Shown: one piece after another, positions 9,060-19,642 of the stretch | Layout: each line of letters begins with the position of its first letter | Position numbering within the stretch: the first letter of the stretch is position 1 | Source of the DNA: Bordetella genomosp. 13 | GTDB taxonomy: Bacteria; Pseudomonadota; Gammaproteobacteria; Burkholderiales; Burkholderiaceae_B | Reading direction: 5' to 3' | NCBI RefSeq assembly: GCF_007679965.1 | Contig: NZ_VEHL01000003.1 | Span: forward strand, 1-64,000 | DNA: 64,000 bases | Made by a program: the position numbers and the translations under genes | The notes under the pieces: model-generated | Databases searched by the model: none | What the model was told of the DNA's origin: nothing | Seen by the model: the letters and a program-made list of their open reading frames with translations, nothing else

Positions 9060-11354
9060 ATGACTATCATTCATAACCTTGGATTCCCGCGCATTGGCGT
9101 CCAGCGCGAACTGAAGCGCGCGGTCGAGGCGTACTGGGCAGGCAAGCAGAGCGCCGAGGCGCTGCGCGACACCGGCCGCCAACTGCGCGCCGCCCACTGG
9201 CGCCTGCAGGCCGAGCGCGGCCTGGCCTTCGTGCCCGTGGGCGATTTCGCCTGGTACGACCACATCCTGGAATGGACCACGCTGCTGGGCGCCGTGCCGG
9301 CCCGCTTCGGCCAGCGCGACGCCGAGCCGGTGTCGCTGGATACGCTGTTCCGCATGGGCCGCGGCCGCGCGCCCAGCGGCAAGCCGGCCGCCGCCTGCGA
9401 GATGACCAAGTGGTTCGACACCAACTACCACTACATCGTGCCCGAACTGACCCCGGGCCAGCAGTTCCGCATCGCCCGCGAATACCTGTTCGAACAGGTG
9501 CAGGAAGCCCAGGCGCTGGGGCTGCAGGCCAAGCCCGTCATTCCCGGCCCGCTGACCTGGCTGTGGCTGGGCAAGGGCGACGCCTTTGCGCAGGGCGCCG
9601 CCGATCCCGCCAAGCTGGACCTGCTGGCCGCGCTGCTGCCCGTCTATCAGCAGGTGCTGCGGCGCCTGGCCGGCCTGGGCGTGCAATGGGTGCAGATCGA
9701 CGAACCCATCCTGGTGCTGGACCTGCCGCAAGCCTGGCGCGATGGCTTTGCCCAGGTGTATGCGCAACTGTCCAAGTCGCCCGTGCGCGTGCTGCTGGCC
9801 ACGTACTTCGACGGCCTGAAGGACAACCTGGCCACGGTCGCCAAGCTGCCGGTGGCCGGCCTGCACGTGGACCTGGTGCGCGCGCCTGGCCAGCTGGCCG
9901 AGGTGGCCGCCGCCGTGGATCCGGCGCAGGTGCTGTCGGCGGGAGTCATCAACGGCCGCAACATCTGGCGTACCGACCTGGACGCCGCCGTGCGGGCCCT
10001 GGCCCCCGTGCGCGAGCAGCTGGGCGAGCGCCTGTGGCTGGCGCCGTCGTGCTCGCTGCTGCACGTACCGGTCGACCTGGTCCACGAAACCGAACTGGAT
10101 GGTGAACTGAAGCGCTGGCTGTCCTTCGCCGCCCAGAAGCTGGACGAGCTGCGCCTGCTGGGCCAGGCGCTGGACGGCGCCGATCCGGCCGTGCAGCAGG
10201 CCCTGGCCGCCCAGCGCGACGCCTTGCAGGCCCGCCAGGCCTCGCCGCGCATCCACAATCCCGCCGTGGCCCGCCGCATGGCCGACCAGGCGCAGGTGCC
10301 GCGCGACCGCGCGCCCTTCGCCCGGCGCATCGCCACGCAGCAGGCCGAGCTGAAGCTGCCCGCGTTCCCGACCACCACCATCGGCTCGTTCCCGCAGACC
10401 GCCGAGATCCGCGCGCTGCGCCGCGACTGGAAGGCCGGCGCGATCAGCGATGCCGCCTACGAAACAGCCATCCGCAAGGAGATCGAGGAAGTCATCCGCT
10501 TCCAGGAGAAGGTCGGCCTGGACGTGCTGGTGCACGGCGAGCCCGAACGCAACGACATGGTCGAGTACTTCGGCGAACTGCTGGCCGGCTTCGCCTTCAC
10601 CCGCAACGGCTGGGTGCAGAGCTACGGCTCGCGCTGCGTGAAGCCGCCGGTCATCTTCGGCGACGTGGCCCGTCCCGCGCCGATGACGGTGGGCTGGTCG
10701 TCCTACGCCCAGTCGCTGACCGACAAGCCGGTCAAGGGCATGCTGACCGGCCCGGTCACCATCCTGCAGTGGTCCTTCGTGCGCGACGACCAGCCGCGCG
10801 AGGCCACGTGCCGCCAGCTGGCCCTGGCGCTGCGCGACGAGGTGGTCGACCTGGAGAAGGCCGGCATCCGCGTCATCCAGATCGACGAGCCGGCCATCCG
10901 CGAAGGCCTGCCGCTGCGCCGCGCCGACTGGCAGGCCTACCTGGACTGGGCGGTGGACTGCTTCCGCCTGTCCACGGCCGGCGTCGCCGAGGGCACGCAG
11001 GTGCACACCCACATGTGCTATTCGGAGTTCAACGACATCATCGAGTCGATCGCGGCCATGGACGCCGACGTCATCACCATCGAGACCTCGCGGTCGAACA
11101 TGGAGCTGCTCAAGGCGTTCGAGGACTTCCGCTATCCCAACGACATCGGCCCGGGCGTGTACGACATCCATTCGCCCAACGTGCCCGAGGTGGGCTGGAT
11201 GGTCGACCTGATGCAGAAGGCCGCGGCTCGCCTGCCGAAGGACCGGCTGTGGGTCAATCCGGACTGCGGCCTGAAGACGCGCGGCTGGCCCGAGACCGAG
11301 GCGGCGCTGGTGGGCATGGTCGAGGCGGCCCGCGCCCTGCGCTCGGCGGCCTGA
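9060..11354 (+). CDS. metE: Cobalamin-independent methionine synthase MetE
   Basis: Transfers a methyl group from 5-methyltetrahydropteroyl-triglutamate to homocysteine using zinc, in the cytoplasm. The 764-residue length is typical. The N-terminal half starts [13 protein letters not shown], and the catalytic C-terminal half begins near [12 protein letters not shown]. The zinc ligands are visible as the His and Cys of HTHMCYSEF and the Cys of [16 protein letters not shown] 9060 gives the conserved N-terminus; an upstream TTG is unlikely. A 29-bp inverted repeat follows the stop codon. Likely activated by MetR. I see no B12 riboswitch in the 150-bp leader. Confidence 0.97.
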   Translation: MTIIHNLGFPRIGVQRELKRAVEAYWAGKQSAEALRDTGRQLRAAHWRLQAERGLAFVPVGDFAWYDHILEWTTLLGAVPARFGQRDAEPVSLDTLFRMGRGRAPSGKPAAACEMTKWFDTNYHYIVPELTPGQQFRIAREYLFEQVQEAQALGLQAKPVIPGPLTWLWLGKGDAFAQGAADPAKLDLLAALLPVYQQVLRRLAGLGVQWVQIDEPILVLDLPQAWRDGFAQVYAQLSKSPVRVLLATYFDGLKDNLATVAKLPVAGLHVDLVRAPGQLAEVAAAVDPAQVLSAGVINGRNIWRTDLDAAVRALAPVREQLGERLWLAPSCSLLHVPVDLVHETELDGELKRWLSFAAQKLDELRLLGQALDGADPAVQQALAAQRDALQARQASPRIHNPAVARRMADQAQVPRDRAPFARRIATQQAELKLPAFPTTTIGSFPQTAEIRALRRDWKAGAISDAAYETAIRKEIEEVIRFQEKVGLDVLVHGEPERNDMVEYFGELLAGFAFTRNGWVQSYGSRCVKPPVIFGDVARPAPMTVGWSSYAQSLTDKPVKGMLTGPVTILQWSFVRDDQPREATCRQLALALRDEVVDLEKAGIRVIQIDEPAIREGLPLRRADWQAYLDWAVDCFRLSTAGVAEGTQVHTHMCYSEFNDIIESIAAMDADVITIETSRSNMELLKAFEDFRYPNDIGPGVYDIHSPNVPEVGWMVDLMQKAAARLPKDRLWVNPDCGLKTRGWPETEAALVGMVEAARALRSAA

Positions 11355-11648
11355 TACGCCCGCCGCGCCCGTTCAGCCGGCCTACACGGCGGGCTGAACG
11401 CGGAGGCGGGCTGCGTTATACTTCGTCAGATTTGCTGCTCTGCGGCAAACGGTCGCACTTGGCCGTTTACTGCAAGCCACGTACATGCGGCGCCTTTTTC
11501 GGCCCAGCAGGGCCGGAAGCCGGCCCTGGCGACGTGGCGCGGCGCCATGCACGGAACCCTTCCGCGCAGGCGCGGGCAGCTCGATAGCGAAGTCGCGCCG
11601 CGGCGGGGCAGGCCAACCCCGCCGCACGGCCAGAAACAGGCCCCCACA
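11355..11648. other. metE-DUF2889 spacer with hairpins
   Basis: About 294 bp without a supported gene. Bases 11371-11399 form GTTCAGCC / GGCTGAAC, a likely metE terminator stem without a T-run. Bases 11509-11527 form a perfect AGGGCCGG-AAG-CCGGCCCT hairpin. The promoter of the downstream DUF2889-sucCD operon should lie here, but I cannot pick out a convincing -35/-10 pair. Confidence 0.4.
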
Positions 11649-12275
11649 ATGCCCTTGCCCCCGCCGGACTGCAGTCGCCAACCCATCCACACGCGTTCGA
11701 TACGCGTGCAGGGGTATGGCCGCGAGGATGGCCTGTGGGACCTGGAAGCCGAGCTGATCGACTACAAGGGCTATGACTTCATCCGCAGCGAAGGCGACGT
11801 GATGAAGGCCGGCCAATACATCCATCACATGCACCTGCGCATCACCATCGACGCCTCGTACACGATCGTCGCCGCGCAGGCTGCCTACGACGCAGCTCCC
11901 TACGATGTTCACTGTACGGCCATAGACCAGGCGTACGCTGGCCTGGTGGGCATGAACCTCCTGAAAGGGTTCCGCCATCAGGTCAAGGACCGTTTCGCGG
12001 GCATCGAGGGCTGTACCCACATGACCGAACTGTCGCTGGTGCTTCCCACCGCGGCGGTGCAGACCATGTCCGGCCGCCGCCGCGAGCAGAACGCGGCGTC
12101 CGACCGGCGGCCGTTCCAGCTGGACGGCTGCCATGCGCTGCGCACCGACGGCGAGGTCGTACTCCAGCACTACCCCAGGTGGTACACGGGGCGGGCCGAC
12201 AGCCCGGCCGAGGAATCCGATTCCGACGCCGGGCCGCGGTCCATCGATTCACCTTCTTTTTCCCATACGTCCTGA
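11649..12275 (+). CDS. DUF2889 domain protein
   Basis: A 208-residue cytoplasmic-looking protein of the DUF2889 family, function unknown. The family core runs from about residue 12 (RQPIHTRSIRVQGYGREDGLW) through YDFIRSEGDVMKAGQYIHHM to GCTHMTEL near residue 120. The C-terminus is a Ser/Asp-rich tail. No signal peptide or membrane helix is seen. An open frame extends 34 codons upstream, but that part is low-complexity Arg/Pro-rich sequence. The gene ends 10 bp before sucC on the same strand, so it is likely co-transcribed with the succinyl-CoA synthetase genes. No functional link is known to me. Confidence 0.85.
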   Translation: MPLPPPDCSRQPIHTRSIRVQGYGREDGLWDLEAELIDYKGYDFIRSEGDVMKAGQYIHHMHLRITIDASYTIVAAQAAYDAAPYDVHCTAIDQAYAGLVGMNLLKGFRHQVKDRFAGIEGCTHMTELSLVLPTAAVQTMSGRRREQNAASDRRPFQLDGCHALRTDGEVVLQHYPRWYTGRADSPAEESDSDAGPRSIDSPSFSHTS

Positions 12276-12285
12276 CAGGTAACAC

Positions 12286-13449
<1,164 letters not shown>

Positions 13450-13468
13450 TCATTGCCAAGGATTCACA

Positions 13469-14350
13469 ATGTCGATTCTGATCAATAAAGACACCAAGGT
13501 CATTACCCAGGGCATCACGGGCAAGACCGGCCAGTTCCACACGCGCATGTGCCGCGACTACGCGAACGGCAAGGCTGCCTTCGTCGCGGGCGTGAACCCC
13601 AAGAAGGCCGGCGAGGACTTCGAGGGCATTCCCATCTACGCCTCGGTGAAGGATGCCAAGGCCAACACCGGCGCCACCGTGTCGGTGATCTACGTGCCGC
13701 CCGCCGGCGCCGCCGTCGCCATCTGGGAAGCCGTCGAGGCCGAGCTGGACCTGGCGATCTGCATCACCGAAGGCATCCCGGTCCGCGACATGCTGGAAGT
13801 GCGCAACCGCATGAAGGCCATCAACAGCAAGACGCTGCTGCTGGGCCCGAACTGCCCCGGCCTGATCACGCCCGATGAAATCAAGATCGGCATCATGCCC
13901 GGCCACATCCACCGCAAGGGCCGCATCGGCATCGTCAGCCGCTCGGGCACCCTGACGTACGAAGCCGTGGCGCAGGTCACCGAACTGGGCCTGGGCCAAT
14001 CCAGCGCCGTCGGCATCGGTGGCGACCCCATCAACGGCCTGAAGCACGTCGACGTCCTGAAGCTGTTCAATGACGATCCCGACACAGACGCCGTCATCAT
14101 GATCGGCGAGATCGGCGGTCCGGACGAAGTGAACGCCGCCCAGTGGGCCAAGGACAACATGAAGAAGCCGGTGGTCGGCTTCATCGCCGGCGTCACGGCG
14201 CCTCCTGGAAAGCGCATGGGCCACGCGGGCGCCCTGATCTCCGGCGGCGCCGACACGGCCGACGCCAAGCTGGAAGTCATGGAAGCATGCGGCATCCGCA
14301 CCACGCGCAACCCGTCCGAAATGGGCAAGCTGCTGAAGTCGGTGCTGTAA
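13469..14350 (+). CDS. sucD: Succinyl-CoA synthetase alpha subunit
   Basis: Alpha subunit of succinyl-CoA synthetase, carrying the CoA-binding site and the phosphorylated histidine. The 293 residues start [21 protein letters not shown] (CoA-binding Rossmann domain) and contain [10 protein letters not shown] and the active-site histidine in [13 protein letters not shown] near residue 250. The length is typical. It is co-transcribed with sucC and followed by a clear terminator at 14386-14409. Confidence 0.98.
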   Translation: MSILINKDTKVITQGITGKTGQFHTRMCRDYANGKAAFVAGVNPKKAGEDFEGIPIYASVKDAKANTGATVSVIYVPPAGAAVAIWEAVEAELDLAICITEGIPVRDMLEVRNRMKAINSKTLLLGPNCPGLITPDEIKIGIMPGHIHRKGRIGIVSRSGTLTYEAVAQVTELGLGQSSAVGIGGDPINGLKHVDVLKLFNDDPDTDAVIMIGEIGGPDEVNAAQWAKDNMKKPVVGFIAGVTAPPGKRMGHAGALISGGADTADAKLEVMEACGIRTTRNPSEMGKLLKSVL

Positions 14351-14385
14351 TCCACCGCGCCGCCGGCCTGGTCCGGCACCGAGAT

Positions 14386-14409
14386 CGGCCCGCTTCGGCG
14401 GGCCGTTTT
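14386..14409 (+). terminator. Terminator of the sucCD operon
   Basis: Eight-bp perfect stem CGGCCCGC / GCGGGCCG with a TTCG tetraloop, followed directly by TTTT, 36 bp after the sucD stop codon. Confidence 0.85.
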
Positions 14410-14635
14410 CATGGGCGCGCGGGCAATGTTGCGCATCCGCCCCGCAGCGCTTTCAATCTGACAGGTCCTTGAAACTATAATCATGGACTGACCTCGCGTT
14501 TTCCGCTTATAGAACCGTCGCTCGCGCATGCCTCAAGACGGTCCCGGCTCGCGGGTCTGCGCACACCGGCCGTCGCGGGCCGCGTGCGCTCATCCACGCG
14601 ACACGGGGATCCTATAAACCTGGGAAAAGAGAGGC
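14410..14635 (+). promoter_or_regulatory. Promoter and long leader of the first terC gene
   Basis: A perfect -10 hexamer TATAAT stands at 14476-14481, with a weak -35 candidate TTCAAT at 14452-14457. If used, it leaves a leader of about 148 nt before the terC start, long enough for a regulatory RNA. I looked for the yybP-ykoY manganese motif common upstream of TerC genes and did not find its GGGGAGTA core. Otherwise no gene is seen. Confidence 0.45.
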
Positions 14636-15334
14636 ATGGAACTGAGTTCTGCAGCATTCTGGATCGCATTGCTCCAGATCATTTGGGTCAACATTCTGCT
14701 GTCCGGCGACAACGCCGTGGTGATCGCGCTGGCCGCGCGCTCGTTGCCCCCCGAGCAACAGAAGCGGGCCATCGTCATCGGGTCGGCCGCGGCCATCGTG
14801 ATGCGTATCGTGCTGACGCTGGTGGCGGCCAAGCTGCTGATGCTGCCGTACCTCAAGCTGATCGGCGCGGTGCTGCTGGTGTACATCGGCGTGACGCTGC
14901 TGCTGCCCGAAGGCGAAGACGACGGCGGCGACAAGAAGCACGGCACCCTGATGGCCGCCATCCGTACCATCATGATCGCCGACCTGGTCATGAGCCTGGA
15001 CAACGTGGTGGCCGTGGCCGCCGCGGCCATGGGCGACACCACGCTGCTGGTCGTGGGCCTGGCCATCAGCATCCCGCTGGTGATCTTCGGCAGCACGCTG
15101 CTGCTGAAGGTGATCGAGCGCTTCCCGCTGATCGTCTGGATCGGCGCGGCGCTGCTGGGCTTCATCGCCGGCGAACTGCTGGTGGGCGACCCGGCCCTGC
15201 AAGAGCCCGTGGCGCGCATCGACGCGGCGCTGGGCGTGACGCACCATGCCTTCGGCATGATGGTGGGCGTGGCAGGCGCGCTGCTGGTCCTGGCATTGGG
15301 AAAAATTTTTCTCGCCCGCCAAAAAGCTGACTGA
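14636..15334 (+). CDS. TerC family integral membrane protein (copy 1)
   Basis: A 232-residue inner-membrane protein of the TerC family, YjbE-like subgroup. About seven membrane helices are predicted. It has the two family signatures ILLSGDNAVVIALAARSLP near residue 20 and ADLVMSLDNVVAVAAAA near residue 115; their acidic and polar residues are thought to bind metal in the family. Members are linked to manganese efflux or metal loading of exported enzymes. A polar EGEDDGGDKKHG loop lies mid-protein. A second, diverged paralogue follows about 200 bp downstream on the same strand, separated by a terminator. Confidence 0.9.
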   Translation: MELSSAAFWIALLQIIWVNILLSGDNAVVIALAARSLPPEQQKRAIVIGSAAAIVMRIVLTLVAAKLLMLPYLKLIGAVLLVYIGVTLLLPEGEDDGGDKKHGTLMAAIRTIMIADLVMSLDNVVAVAAAAMGDTTLLVVGLAISIPLVIFGSTLLLKVIERFPLIVWIGAALLGFIAGELLVGDPALQEPVARIDAALGVTHHAFGMMVGVAGALLVLALGKIFLARQKAD

Positions 15335-15349
15335 TAGCTGAACTACAAT

Positions 15350-15418
15350 AGCCGGCTTCGCCCCTCGAAGCCCCCGAATTACGCGGGGGTCTCGGGGGTC
15401 GAAGCCGGCTTTTCTTTT
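15350..15418 (+). terminator. Nested hairpin terminator between the two terC genes
   Basis: An outer stem GCCGGCTTCG / CGAAGCCGGC (15351-15360 with 15400-15409) encloses an inner CCCCCG / CGGGGG stem at 15371-15389, and is followed by TTTTCTTTT. It is unusually large for a simple terminator. Alternative pairing of the internal C-rich and G-rich runs is possible, so it could also act as an attenuator for the second terC. Confidence 0.75.
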
Positions 15419-15533
15419 GTGCTTTCAGATCGTGCCAGGCAAGAAGCGGTCCTTTCGGGGGGCAGCGGGGGCGGTGGCGCGGCAAAGCTTTTGTATCAAC
15501 AGTCTGTAGACGACGTTTTTCGGGGGATTCCAA

Positions 15534-16250
15534 GTGCTCGAGTTTTTCCAGACCCTCAGCTGGGCAGCCGTATTCCAGATCATCATGATCGACATCCTGC
15601 TGGGTGGCGACAACGCCGTGGTCATCGCCATGGCCTGCCGCAACCTGGCGCCCAAGCAACGCCTGCAAGGCATCCTCTGGGGTACCGCCGGCGCCATCAT
15701 CCTGCGCGTCATCCTGATCGCCTTCGCGCTCACGCTGCTGACCATCCCCTTCCTGAAGGTGGTGGGCGCGCTGCTGCTGCTGTGGATCGGCGTGAAGCTG
15801 CTGATGCCCGAGGACGAGGACCATGAGATCAAGGGCGGGGCTTCGATCTGGGGCGCGGTCAAGACCATCATCGTGGCCGACTTCGTCATGAGCCTGGACA
15901 ACGTCATCGCCATCGCCGGCGCGGCGCAGAACGCCCACGCCGACCACCAGCTCGGCCTGGTGATCTTCGGCCTGGTCATCAGCGTGCCCATCATCATCTG
16001 GGGCAGCACGCTGGTCCTGAAGCTGATCGACCGCTTCCCGCTGGTGGTCACTTTCGGCGCGGCGCTGCTGGGCTGGATCGCGGGCGGCATGCTGGTCACC
16101 GACATCTTCATCGAGCAGCGATTCGGCGTTCAGCCGGCCGCGGTTAAAATCGGTGTCGAAATTGCTGGCGCGCTGCTTGTCGTTATCCTGGGACGGTGGC
16201 TGGCCAGCCGCAAAACCGCTTCCAAGGAATCCTCGCATGGCGCTGCATAA
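15534..16250 (+). CDS. TerC family integral membrane protein (copy 2)
   Basis: A 238-residue membrane protein paralogous to the terC product just upstream. It has the same two motifs, DILLGGDNAVVIAMACRNL near residue 20 and ADFVMSLDNVIAIAGAAQN near residue 113, and a central acidic PEDEDHEIKG loop. GTG 15534 gives the MLEFFQTLSW start, which aligns with the MELSSAAFW start of copy 1; GGGGGATT upstream may serve as ribosome-binding site. The end overlaps the start of a tiny prepilin-like gene by 14 bp. Metal transport is inferred from family only. Confidence 0.9.
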   Translation: MLEFFQTLSWAAVFQIIMIDILLGGDNAVVIAMACRNLAPKQRLQGILWGTAGAIILRVILIAFALTLLTIPFLKVVGALLLLWIGVKLLMPEDEDHEIKGGASIWGAVKTIIVADFVMSLDNVIAIAGAAQNAHADHQLGLVIFGLVISVPIIIWGSTLVLKLIDRFPLVVTFGAALLGWIAGGMLVTDIFIEQRFGVQPAAVKIGVEIAGALLVVILGRWLASRKTASKESSHGAA

Positions 16251-16359
16251 GACGGCCAACTCCCAGCAATCCGAATCGGGCCTGAGCCTGCTGCAAGGCC
16301 TGTTCGTCCTCGCCGTCCTCGGCGTGGTGGCCACGGTGATCCTGTCCCGATTCGTCTGA
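16237..16359 (+). CDS. 40-residue prepilin-like membrane miniprotein
   Basis: A tiny protein starting [15 protein letters not shown] and continuing with one hydrophobic helix to the C-terminus ([19 protein letters not shown]). The pattern of a polar leader ending in Gly, then a hydrophobic stretch starting Leu-Ser-Leu-Leu, mimics a type IV prepilin N-terminus, but position +5 is Gln instead of Glu and no globular domain follows. AAGGAA at 16223-16229 is a fair ribosome-binding site. The gene overlaps terC copy 2 and ends 5 bp before hemC, so it is embedded in the transcript. It may be a truncated pilin relic or a real small protein; function unknown. Confidence 0.6.
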   Translation: MALHKTANSQQSESGLSLLQGLFVLAVLGVVATVILSRFV

Positions 16360-16364
16360 CCATC

Positions 16365-17309
16365 GTGGCGGATCCGCAACGCCTGGTCATTGCCACACGC
16401 GCCAGCAGGCTGGCGCTGTGGCAGGCCGAACACGTACGCAGCCGCCTGCAGGCGATCTACCCCGCCTGTACGGTCGAGCTGCTCACCCTGACCACCCGCG
16501 GCGACCAGATTCTGGACCGCACGCTGTCCAAGGTCGGCGGCAAGGGCCTGTTCGTCAAGGAACTCGAAACCGCGCTGCTGGACGGCCGTGCCGACCTGGC
16601 CGTGCACTCGCTGAAGGACGTGCCGGTCGACCTGCAGGCGCCGTTCGAGCTGTGCACGGTGCTCGACCGCGCCGACCCGCGCGACGCCTTCGTTTCCAAT
16701 GTCTACGCCTCGCTGGCCGAGCTGCCCGACGGCGCGGTGGTGGGCACGTCCAGCCTGCGCCGCGAGTCGCAACTGCGTGCCCGCTTTCCGCACCTGCGGG
16801 TGCAGCCGTTGCGCGGCAATCTCGACACGCGCCTGGGCAAGCTGGACCGCGGCGAGTACGCGGCCATCATCCTGGCCGCCGCCGGACTGCAACGCCTGGA
16901 CCTGGGCGGCCGCATCCGCTCGCTCATCGACACCGAGGACAGCCTGCCCGCCGCCGGGCAGGGGGCGCTGGGGATCGAGATCCGTGCGGATCGCGCCGAC
17001 CTGCGCGCCTGGCTGGCGCCATTGGCCCATCCCGACACCGAGGCCTGCGCCGCCGCCGAGCGCGCCGTCTCGCGCGTGCTGGGCGGCTCGTGCCAGGTGC
17101 CGCTGGCCGCGTTCGCGCGGGTGCAGGGCGAGCAACTGTCGCTGCGGGCGCTGGTGGCCTCGCCCGACGGCACCCGCATCGTGCGGGCCGAGGGGCAGGG
17201 CGCCGTCGCGCGGGCGGCCGACATCGGCGCCGACGTGGCGCGCCAGCTGCTGGACGACGGGGCGCAGGACATCCTGGCGGTCCTGCTGCGGGACGACGCT
17301 TCGTCCTGA
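16365..17309 (+). CDS. hemC: Hydroxymethylbilane synthase (porphobilinogen deaminase)
   Basis: Joins four porphobilinogen molecules into hydroxymethylbilane in haem synthesis. The 314 residues have the N-terminal [17 protein letters not shown], the motif [10 protein letters not shown] with catalytic Asp85, and Cys243 in GGSCQVPL, which anchors the dipyrromethane cofactor. The start is GTG 16365, only 5 bp after the upstream miniprotein stop and without an obvious Shine-Dalgarno, so translation may be coupled. It is first of the hemC-hemD-hemX-hemY group. Very high certainty of function. Confidence 0.96.
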   Translation: MADPQRLVIATRASRLALWQAEHVRSRLQAIYPACTVELLTLTTRGDQILDRTLSKVGGKGLFVKELETALLDGRADLAVHSLKDVPVDLQAPFELCTVLDRADPRDAFVSNVYASLAELPDGAVVGTSSLRRESQLRARFPHLRVQPLRGNLDTRLGKLDRGEYAAIILAAAGLQRLDLGGRIRSLIDTEDSLPAAGQGALGIEIRADRADLRAWLAPLAHPDTEACAAAERAVSRVLGGSCQVPLAAFARVQGEQLSLRALVASPDGTRIVRAEGQGAVARAADIGADVARQLLDDGAQDILAVLLRDDASS

Positions 17310-17326
17310 GCGCCGACGGCAGCGCC

Positions 17327-18349
17327 ATGTCGCCGATCGCCATCCTGACCCGGCCCGCCGGACGCAACGAGGCCCTGGCCCAGCGGCTGTCCGCCGCCGG
17401 CTGGCATTCCCTGTGCCTGCCTGCCTTGGCCATCGAACCCTTGCCGGCCGACGGCCCGCCGCCCCTGCCGCACGACTACGATCTGGTGGTGTTCGTCAGC
17501 GGCAACGCCGCGCGGCTGTATCTCGACCGCGTGGCGCCGCATCTGCCACAGGGGTGGCCCGCCGGTTGCGTGGCGGCCACGGTGGGTCCGGGCAGCGCAC
17601 GGGTGCTGGCCGACTCGGGCCTGCTGGGCGCCGCTGCCGTCATCCTGCATCCGCCCGCCCACGCCCCGGCGCACGATTCCGAGGCGCTCTGGCAATTGCT
17701 GTCCGCGCGTCCCTTGCCGCGTCGCGCGCTGCTGGTGCGCGGCACGCAGGGACGCGACTGGCTGTCCGATCAGCTGGCCGCGGCCGGCGTGGCCGTCACG
17801 CGCCACGCGGTGTATCGGCGCCTGCCTGCCGCGTGGCCCGCCGATGCCGTGCAGGCGCTGCGCGCCTGGGCCGGGCAGGGCGTGCCGGCCACCTGGCTGC
17901 TGACCAGCGGCGAGGGCATCGCAGCCACGGCCGATGCGGTACGCGCCGCGGGGCTGCTGCAATGGTGGCGGGGATGCCGCTTCGTGCTCACGCATCCGCG
18001 GCTGGCCGGTGCGCTGCGCGTCGCGCTGGCCGTGCCGCAGGGAATGGCCACGCCCGGAATGACGTCGTTCGGCGTAGTCCCGGACAACACGGCATCGGCC
18101 CCTGCTGGGTCGGCGGACACCGCTTCGGCGGCCTCTGCGTCGCTCGCCGCAGCGCCGGCTGCCGCAGCGCCGGCTGCCGCGGCATCGGCTGCCAAGGCAT
18201 CGCCCGCTTCTGCATCGCCCGCCGCTGCGTCGGCCGTGGCAGCTCCAGTTGCCGCGGTAACGCCTGGCAATGACGTCCTTGCCGACATGGTGGTACAAAT
18301 CTGTATGCCTGCCGATGAGGCGATCTTCGAGGCCTTTGTTGCCGCTTGA
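17327..18349 (+). CDS. hemD: Uroporphyrinogen-III synthase with Ala-rich insertion
   Basis: Cyclises hydroxymethylbilane to uroporphyrinogen III. It starts MSPIAILTRPAGRNEALAQRL, has the family segments DLVVFVSGNAARLYL and RALLVRGTQGRDWL, and TWLLTSGEGIAA near residue 190. At 340 residues it is longer than the usual 250-270. The excess is an Ala/Ser/Pro-rich stretch (about residues 258-312) near the C-terminus, encoded by imperfect GCC/GCG-rich repeats (about 18100-18260), after which a short normal-looking tail resumes. The open frame also extends upstream through hemC in another frame, which is a shadow. Spaced 17 bp after hemC. Confidence 0.92.
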   Translation: MSPIAILTRPAGRNEALAQRLSAAGWHSLCLPALAIEPLPADGPPPLPHDYDLVVFVSGNAARLYLDRVAPHLPQGWPAGCVAATVGPGSARVLADSGLLGAAAVILHPPAHAPAHDSEALWQLLSARPLPRRALLVRGTQGRDWLSDQLAAAGVAVTRHAVYRRLPAAWPADAVQALRAWAGQGVPATWLLTSGEGIAATADAVRAAGLLQWWRGCRFVLTHPRLAGALRVALAVPQGMATPGMTSFGVVPDNTASAPAGSADTASAASASLAAAPAAAAPAAAASAAKASPASASPAAASAVAAPVAAVTPGNDVLADMVVQICMPADEAIFEAFVAA

Positions 18350-18385
18350 GTCGTCGTCCAAGCCTCCAACGAATACAATCGCGTC

Positions 18386-19639
18386 ATGACAGACAACACC
18401 TCCGATATCCGCCCGGCCGTGCCGTCGGGCGCTTCCGGCGGCGCCACGCCCGCAGCTCCCGCGTCCAGCGTGCCGCCGTCGCGGCCCGAGTCGCCCCCAA
18501 TGCCCCCCCCGCCGCCCAAACCGCCCAAGCCGCCCCGTGCGCGCTCCGTCAGCAGCACGCTGATCACCGCGCTGGTCATCGTGGTCCTGCTGGCCGCGGG
18601 CCTGGGCGCCGCGCTGTGGGCGCAGCGCCGCCAGTCCCTGCAGGCGGGCCAGGAAGTGGCCGCCCGGCTGGACCAGTTGAGCCGTGAACTGTCGCAGGCG
18701 CGCCAGGAAGGCCGCCAGGCGCTGGCCCTGGCCCAGGCGCAGACCAACCAGGTCGCCGACCTGGAAGGCCGCATCCGCGACGTGCAGACCCAGAACTCGG
18801 CCTTGCAGCAGGCCTGGCAGACCTTCAGCAGCGGCGCCAGCGACGAGATCCTGGTCAACGACGTCGAGCGCATGGTCACGCTGGCCAGCCAGCAGTTGCG
18901 TCTGGCGGGCAACGTCAACAACGCCATCGTGGCGCTGGAGACCGCGCAGTCGCGCCTGGCGCAGGCCGACCGGCCACGCCTGGCGGGCCTGCAGCAAAGC
19001 ATCAACGGCGACCTGGACCGCCTGCGCACCGTCACCACGGTCGACCTGCCCGCGCAGTCGGCCCGCATCGAGCGCCTGATCGCCATCGTTTCGCGCGCGC
19101 CCATGCTGGTCCCCGACGACGCCGCGCCCAACCCGCAGCCCAACGATGCCAATGCCGAGACGCCCGCATCCCAGCAGGCGCCCGCCGCGGCGGCGCCGGT
19201 GGCCGAGCTGCCCGCCGACGCGCCCTGGTGGCAGCGCTGGCGCGCCGAGGTCGAATCCTGGCCGTCGCGCGCCGGACAGGCCGTGGCCCACGAGCTGGGC
19301 GACCTGATACGCGTGCAGCGCGTGGACGAGCCCGCCGCGCTGCTGCTGTCGCCCGAGCAGGCCGCCACGGTACGTTCGACGCTGCGCCAGCGCCTGATGA
19401 CGGTGCAGCTGGCCATGCTGATGCGCCAGCAGCCCATCTGGAAGACCGAGCTGGACAACGTGCAGGACACGCTGGCGCGCTACTTCGACACGCGTTCGCC
19501 GGAGACCGCGGCCGCCCGCGCGCTGGCGCGCGACCTGTCGCAGGTCGAGATCGCCGTGAAGGTGCCGGACGTGTCCGACAGCCTGAGCACCCTTGCGGCG
19601 CTGCGCGCCGCCGGCAACAAGGCAGACGGGCAGGACTGA
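18386..19639 (+). CDS. hemX: HemX-like membrane protein
   Basis: A 417-residue protein of the proteobacterial HemX family (often mislabelled uroporphyrin-III C-methyltransferase), encoded between hemD and hemY; its exact role is unknown. A cytoplasmic Pro-rich head (about residues 28-52) is followed by one membrane helix (about 56-78). A long coiled-coil region rich in Gln, Ala and Glu (about 85-150) comes next, then the periplasmic HemX domain with DEILVNDVERMVTLASQQLRLAGN. An Ala/Pro linker lies near residue 250. HemY follows after 3 bp. Confidence 0.9.
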   Translation: MTDNTSDIRPAVPSGASGGATPAAPASSVPPSRPESPPMPPPPPKPPKPPRARSVSSTLITALVIVVLLAAGLGAALWAQRRQSLQAGQEVAARLDQLSRELSQARQEGRQALALAQAQTNQVADLEGRIRDVQTQNSALQQAWQTFSSGASDEILVNDVERMVTLASQQLRLAGNVNNAIVALETAQSRLAQADRPRLAGLQQSINGDLDRLRTVTTVDLPAQSARIERLIAIVSRAPMLVPDDAAPNPQPNDANAETPASQQAPAAAAPVAELPADAPWWQRWRAEVESWPSRAGQAVAHELGDLIRVQRVDEPAALLLSPEQAATVRSTLRQRLMTVQLAMLMRQQPIWKTELDNVQDTLARYFDTRSPETAAARALARDLSQVEIAVKVPDVSDSLSTLAALRAAGNKADGQD

Positions 19640-19642
19640 CGC

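Noticed and set aside
8964..11171. A minus-strand open frame of 735 codons opposite metE
   Set aside because: Shadow frame from codon bias. MetE on the plus strand has all conserved motifs and the antisense product resembles nothing.
14410..14635. yybP-ykoY manganese riboswitch upstream of terC
   Set aside because: TerC genes often have it, but I could not find the GGGGAGTA core or the matching second conserved loop in this leader.
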